DNA of 64,000 nucleotides from Mannheimia glucosida (GTDB lineage: Bacteria; Pseudomonadota; Gammaproteobacteria; Enterobacterales; Pasteurellaceae): the NCBI RefSeq assembly GCF_046267875.1, contig NZ_CP176502.1, positions 434,001 through 498,000 of the forward strand, in the 5' to 3' direction. The first letter of the stretch is position 1; the number at the start of each line of letters is the position of its first letter. Both the position numbers and the translations under genes were made by a program. The notes beneath the pieces are model-generated. The model was not told the DNA's origin, did no database searches, and was given only the letters and a program-made list of their open reading frames with translations. Of the stretch, positions 62,586 to 64,000 are shown one piece after another.

Positions 62586-64000
62586 ATGATTTACAACCAA
62601 ATTTACGATGTTATCGTGGTCGGCGGTGGTCACGCCGGCACAGAAGCGGCCCTAGCACCGGCACGAATGGGCTTAAAAACCCTGCTTTTAACCCATAATG
62701 TAGATACCTTAGGGCAAATGTCGTGTAACCCTGCCATCGGTGGGATCGGCAAAGGCCATCTGGTTAAAGAGATCGATGCAATGGGCGGTTTAATGGCAAA
62801 AGCGACTGACGTTGCCGGGATCCAATTCCGTACCCTAAACAGCTCGAAAGGGCCTGCGGTGCGTGCTACTCGAGCACAGGCAGACCGTGTGCTTTACCGT
62901 AATGCAGTGCGTGCAGCATTAGAAAATCAACCGAATTTAGATATTTTCCAGCAAGAAGTGGTCGATATTTTGGTGGAAAACAACCGTGCAGTGGGTGCAG
63001 TCACCAAAATGGGCTTAACCTTTAAAGCCCGTGCGGTAGTTTTAACCGCTGGTACGTTCTTAGCGGGTAAGATCCACATCGGTTTAGATAACTATGCAGG
63101 AGGTCGTGCCGGCGATCCTGCTGCAACAATGTTAGCAGATCGTCTGCGTGATCTTAATTTGCGTGTTGATCGCCTTAAAACCGGCACACCACCTCGCCTC
63201 GATGCCCGTACCATCAACTTTGACGTACTTGCCAAACAGCACGGTGATGAGGTGTTACCGGTATTCTCTTTTATGGGTGATGTCTCACAGCACCCACGCC
63301 AAATTCCGTGCTACATCACCCACACTAACGATCAAACTCACGATTTAATTCGCAACAGTCTTGATCGTAGCCCAATGTACACCGGTATTATCGAAGGGGT
63401 TGGCCCACGTTATTGCCCATCAATTGAAGATAAAGTAATGCGTTTTGCGGAGAGAAATTCGCACCAAATCTACTTAGAGCCGGAAGGTTTAAATACGATT
63501 GAAGTTTACCCGAACGGAATATCCACCAGCTTGCCGTTTGATGTGCAAATGGGGATCGTCAACTCAATGAAAGGCTTGGAAAACACCCGTATCATCAAAC
63601 CGGGCTATGCGATTGAGTACGACTACTTCGACCCGCGTGACTTAAAACCGACCCTTGAAACCAAAGCGATTGACGGCTTATTCTTTGCCGGACAAATTAA
63701 CGGTACGACCGGCTATGAAGAGGCTGGCGCACAAGGCTTGCTGGCTGGGATTAACGCTGGTTTACAGGTTCAAGGCAAAGAAGCGTGGTTCCCAACGCGT
63801 GATCAAGCCTATACCGGCGTACTGGTGGACGACCTCTGCACACTAGGCACTAAGGAACCGTACCGTGTCTTTACCTCCCGTGCTGAATACCGCCTGTTAC
63901 TGCGTGAAGACAATGCTGATATCCGCTTAACGCCAAAAGCCCACGAACTTGGTTTGATTGATGAAGCTCGTTGGGCAAGATTTAATCAAAAAATGGAAGC
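62586..64000 (+). CDS. mnmG: tRNA uridine-5-carboxymethylaminomethyl synthesis enzyme MnmG, 3' end cut by window
   Basis: MnmG is the FAD-dependent partner of MnmE in wobble-uridine modification. The frame opens MIYNQIYDVIVVGGGHAGTEAALA (FAD-binding dinucleotide fold). It continues with TLGQMSCNPAIGGIGKGHL, KGPAVRATRAQADR, LTAGTFLAGKIHIG, GRAGDPAATMLAD, RLKTGTPPRLD, and the region FFAGQINGTTGYEEAGAQG, all highly conserved. About 471 codons are present of the usual 629 or so; the frame runs off the right edge without a stop. It starts about 60 bp past the last GATC cluster of oriC. Confidence 0.96.
   Translation, partial: MIYNQIYDVIVVGGGHAGTEAALAPARMGLKTLLLTHNVDTLGQMSCNPAIGGIGKGHLVKEIDAMGGLMAKATDVAGIQFRTLNSSKGPAVRATRAQADRVLYRNAVRAALENQPNLDIFQQEVVDILVENNRAVGAVTKMGLTFKARAVVLTAGTFLAGKIHIGLDNYAGGRAGDPAATMLADRLRDLNLRVDRLKTGTPPRLDARTINFDVLAKQHGDEVLPVFSFMGDVSQHPRQIPCYITHTNDQTHDLIRNSLDRSPMYTGIIEGVGPRYCPSIEDKVMRFAERNSHQIYLEPEGLNTIEVYPNGISTSLPFDVQMGIVNSMKGLENTRIIKPGYAIEYDYFDPRDLKPTLETKAIDGLFFAGQINGTTGYEEAGAQGLLAGINAGLQVQGKEAWFPTRDQAYTGVLVDDLCTLGTKEPYRVFTSRAEYRLLLREDNADIRLTPKAHELGLIDEARWARFNQKME

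Overview
The window is chromosomal DNA of a Pasteurellaceae bacterium. Uptake signal sequences of the ACAAGCGGTC type occur more than 30 times by eye, often as inverted pairs acting as terminators. This core is typical of the Actinobacillus pleuropneumoniae / Mannheimia / Bibersteinia branch; the H. influenzae core is AAGTGCGGT. Gene order also matches the family (murI upstream of an rrn operon, a uxu-TRAP cluster, a cap export cassette). I cannot name the species from sequence alone.

Layout. (1) 1-2.9 kb: rsfS-rlmH (rlmH runs off the left edge), an EamA exporter and an exported PP2C-like phosphatase. (2) 2.9-14.4 kb: a two-armed hexuronate locus. The minus arm holds the TRAP permease genes, a GH31 glycosidase, uxuR and uxuA. 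The plus arm holds the TRAP binding protein, an SDR oxidoreductase, uxaC, kdgK and eda. The divergent control region has a perfect CRP consensus and a UxuR-type palindrome. Together they import glucuronate-type sugars and carry them to pyruvate and glyceraldehyde-3-phosphate. (3) 14.6-26.5 kb: a Slam-type outer-membrane protein, mutS, a lipoprotein, an unusual ComEA-like DNA-binding protein, fklB, a thioredoxin-like protein, an MFS protein, mnmE-tilS and xerD. Two nested inverted-repeat elements sit between genes here. (4) 26.6-32.4 kb: a complete minus-strand rRNA operon, 16S-tRNA-Glu-23S-5S-5S-tRNA-Asp, with promoter, boxA sites and terminator. (5) 32.4-47 kb: housekeeping genes (murI, ubiC, udp, aphA, proS, htpG, recG, a ribonucleoside hydrolase, a phosphosugar mutase), a glycosyltransferase with an in-frame tetranucleotide tract (phase variation), and a Phd/PIN toxin-antitoxin pair just upstream of recG.

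(6) 47.1-60.9 kb: an ABC-transporter-dependent capsule locus. The export genes (bexDCBA type) run rightward. A long leftward operon encodes two GlfT2-like glycosyltransferases, three tandem SGNH-like paralogues of unknown function, UDP-galactopyranose mutase, and the KpsC/KpsS enzymes that build the poly-Kdo lipid linker. The predicted product is a galactofuranose-containing capsule. The locus is bounded by the same 30-bp sequence at both ends, and its serotype-specific core is AT-rich and lacks uptake signals, as expected of an exchangeable cassette.

(7) 60.9-64 kb: a DUF533 protein, ychJ, the probable chromosomal replication origin (three perfect DnaA boxes plus GATC-rich AT-rich DNA), and the start of mnmG, which runs off the right edge.

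I found no prophage, insertion sequence or CRISPR array. The least explained items are the three SGNH-like capsule paralogues, the exported phosphatase, the GH31 enzyme in a uronate operon, and the Lys/Ala-rich ComEA-like protein.
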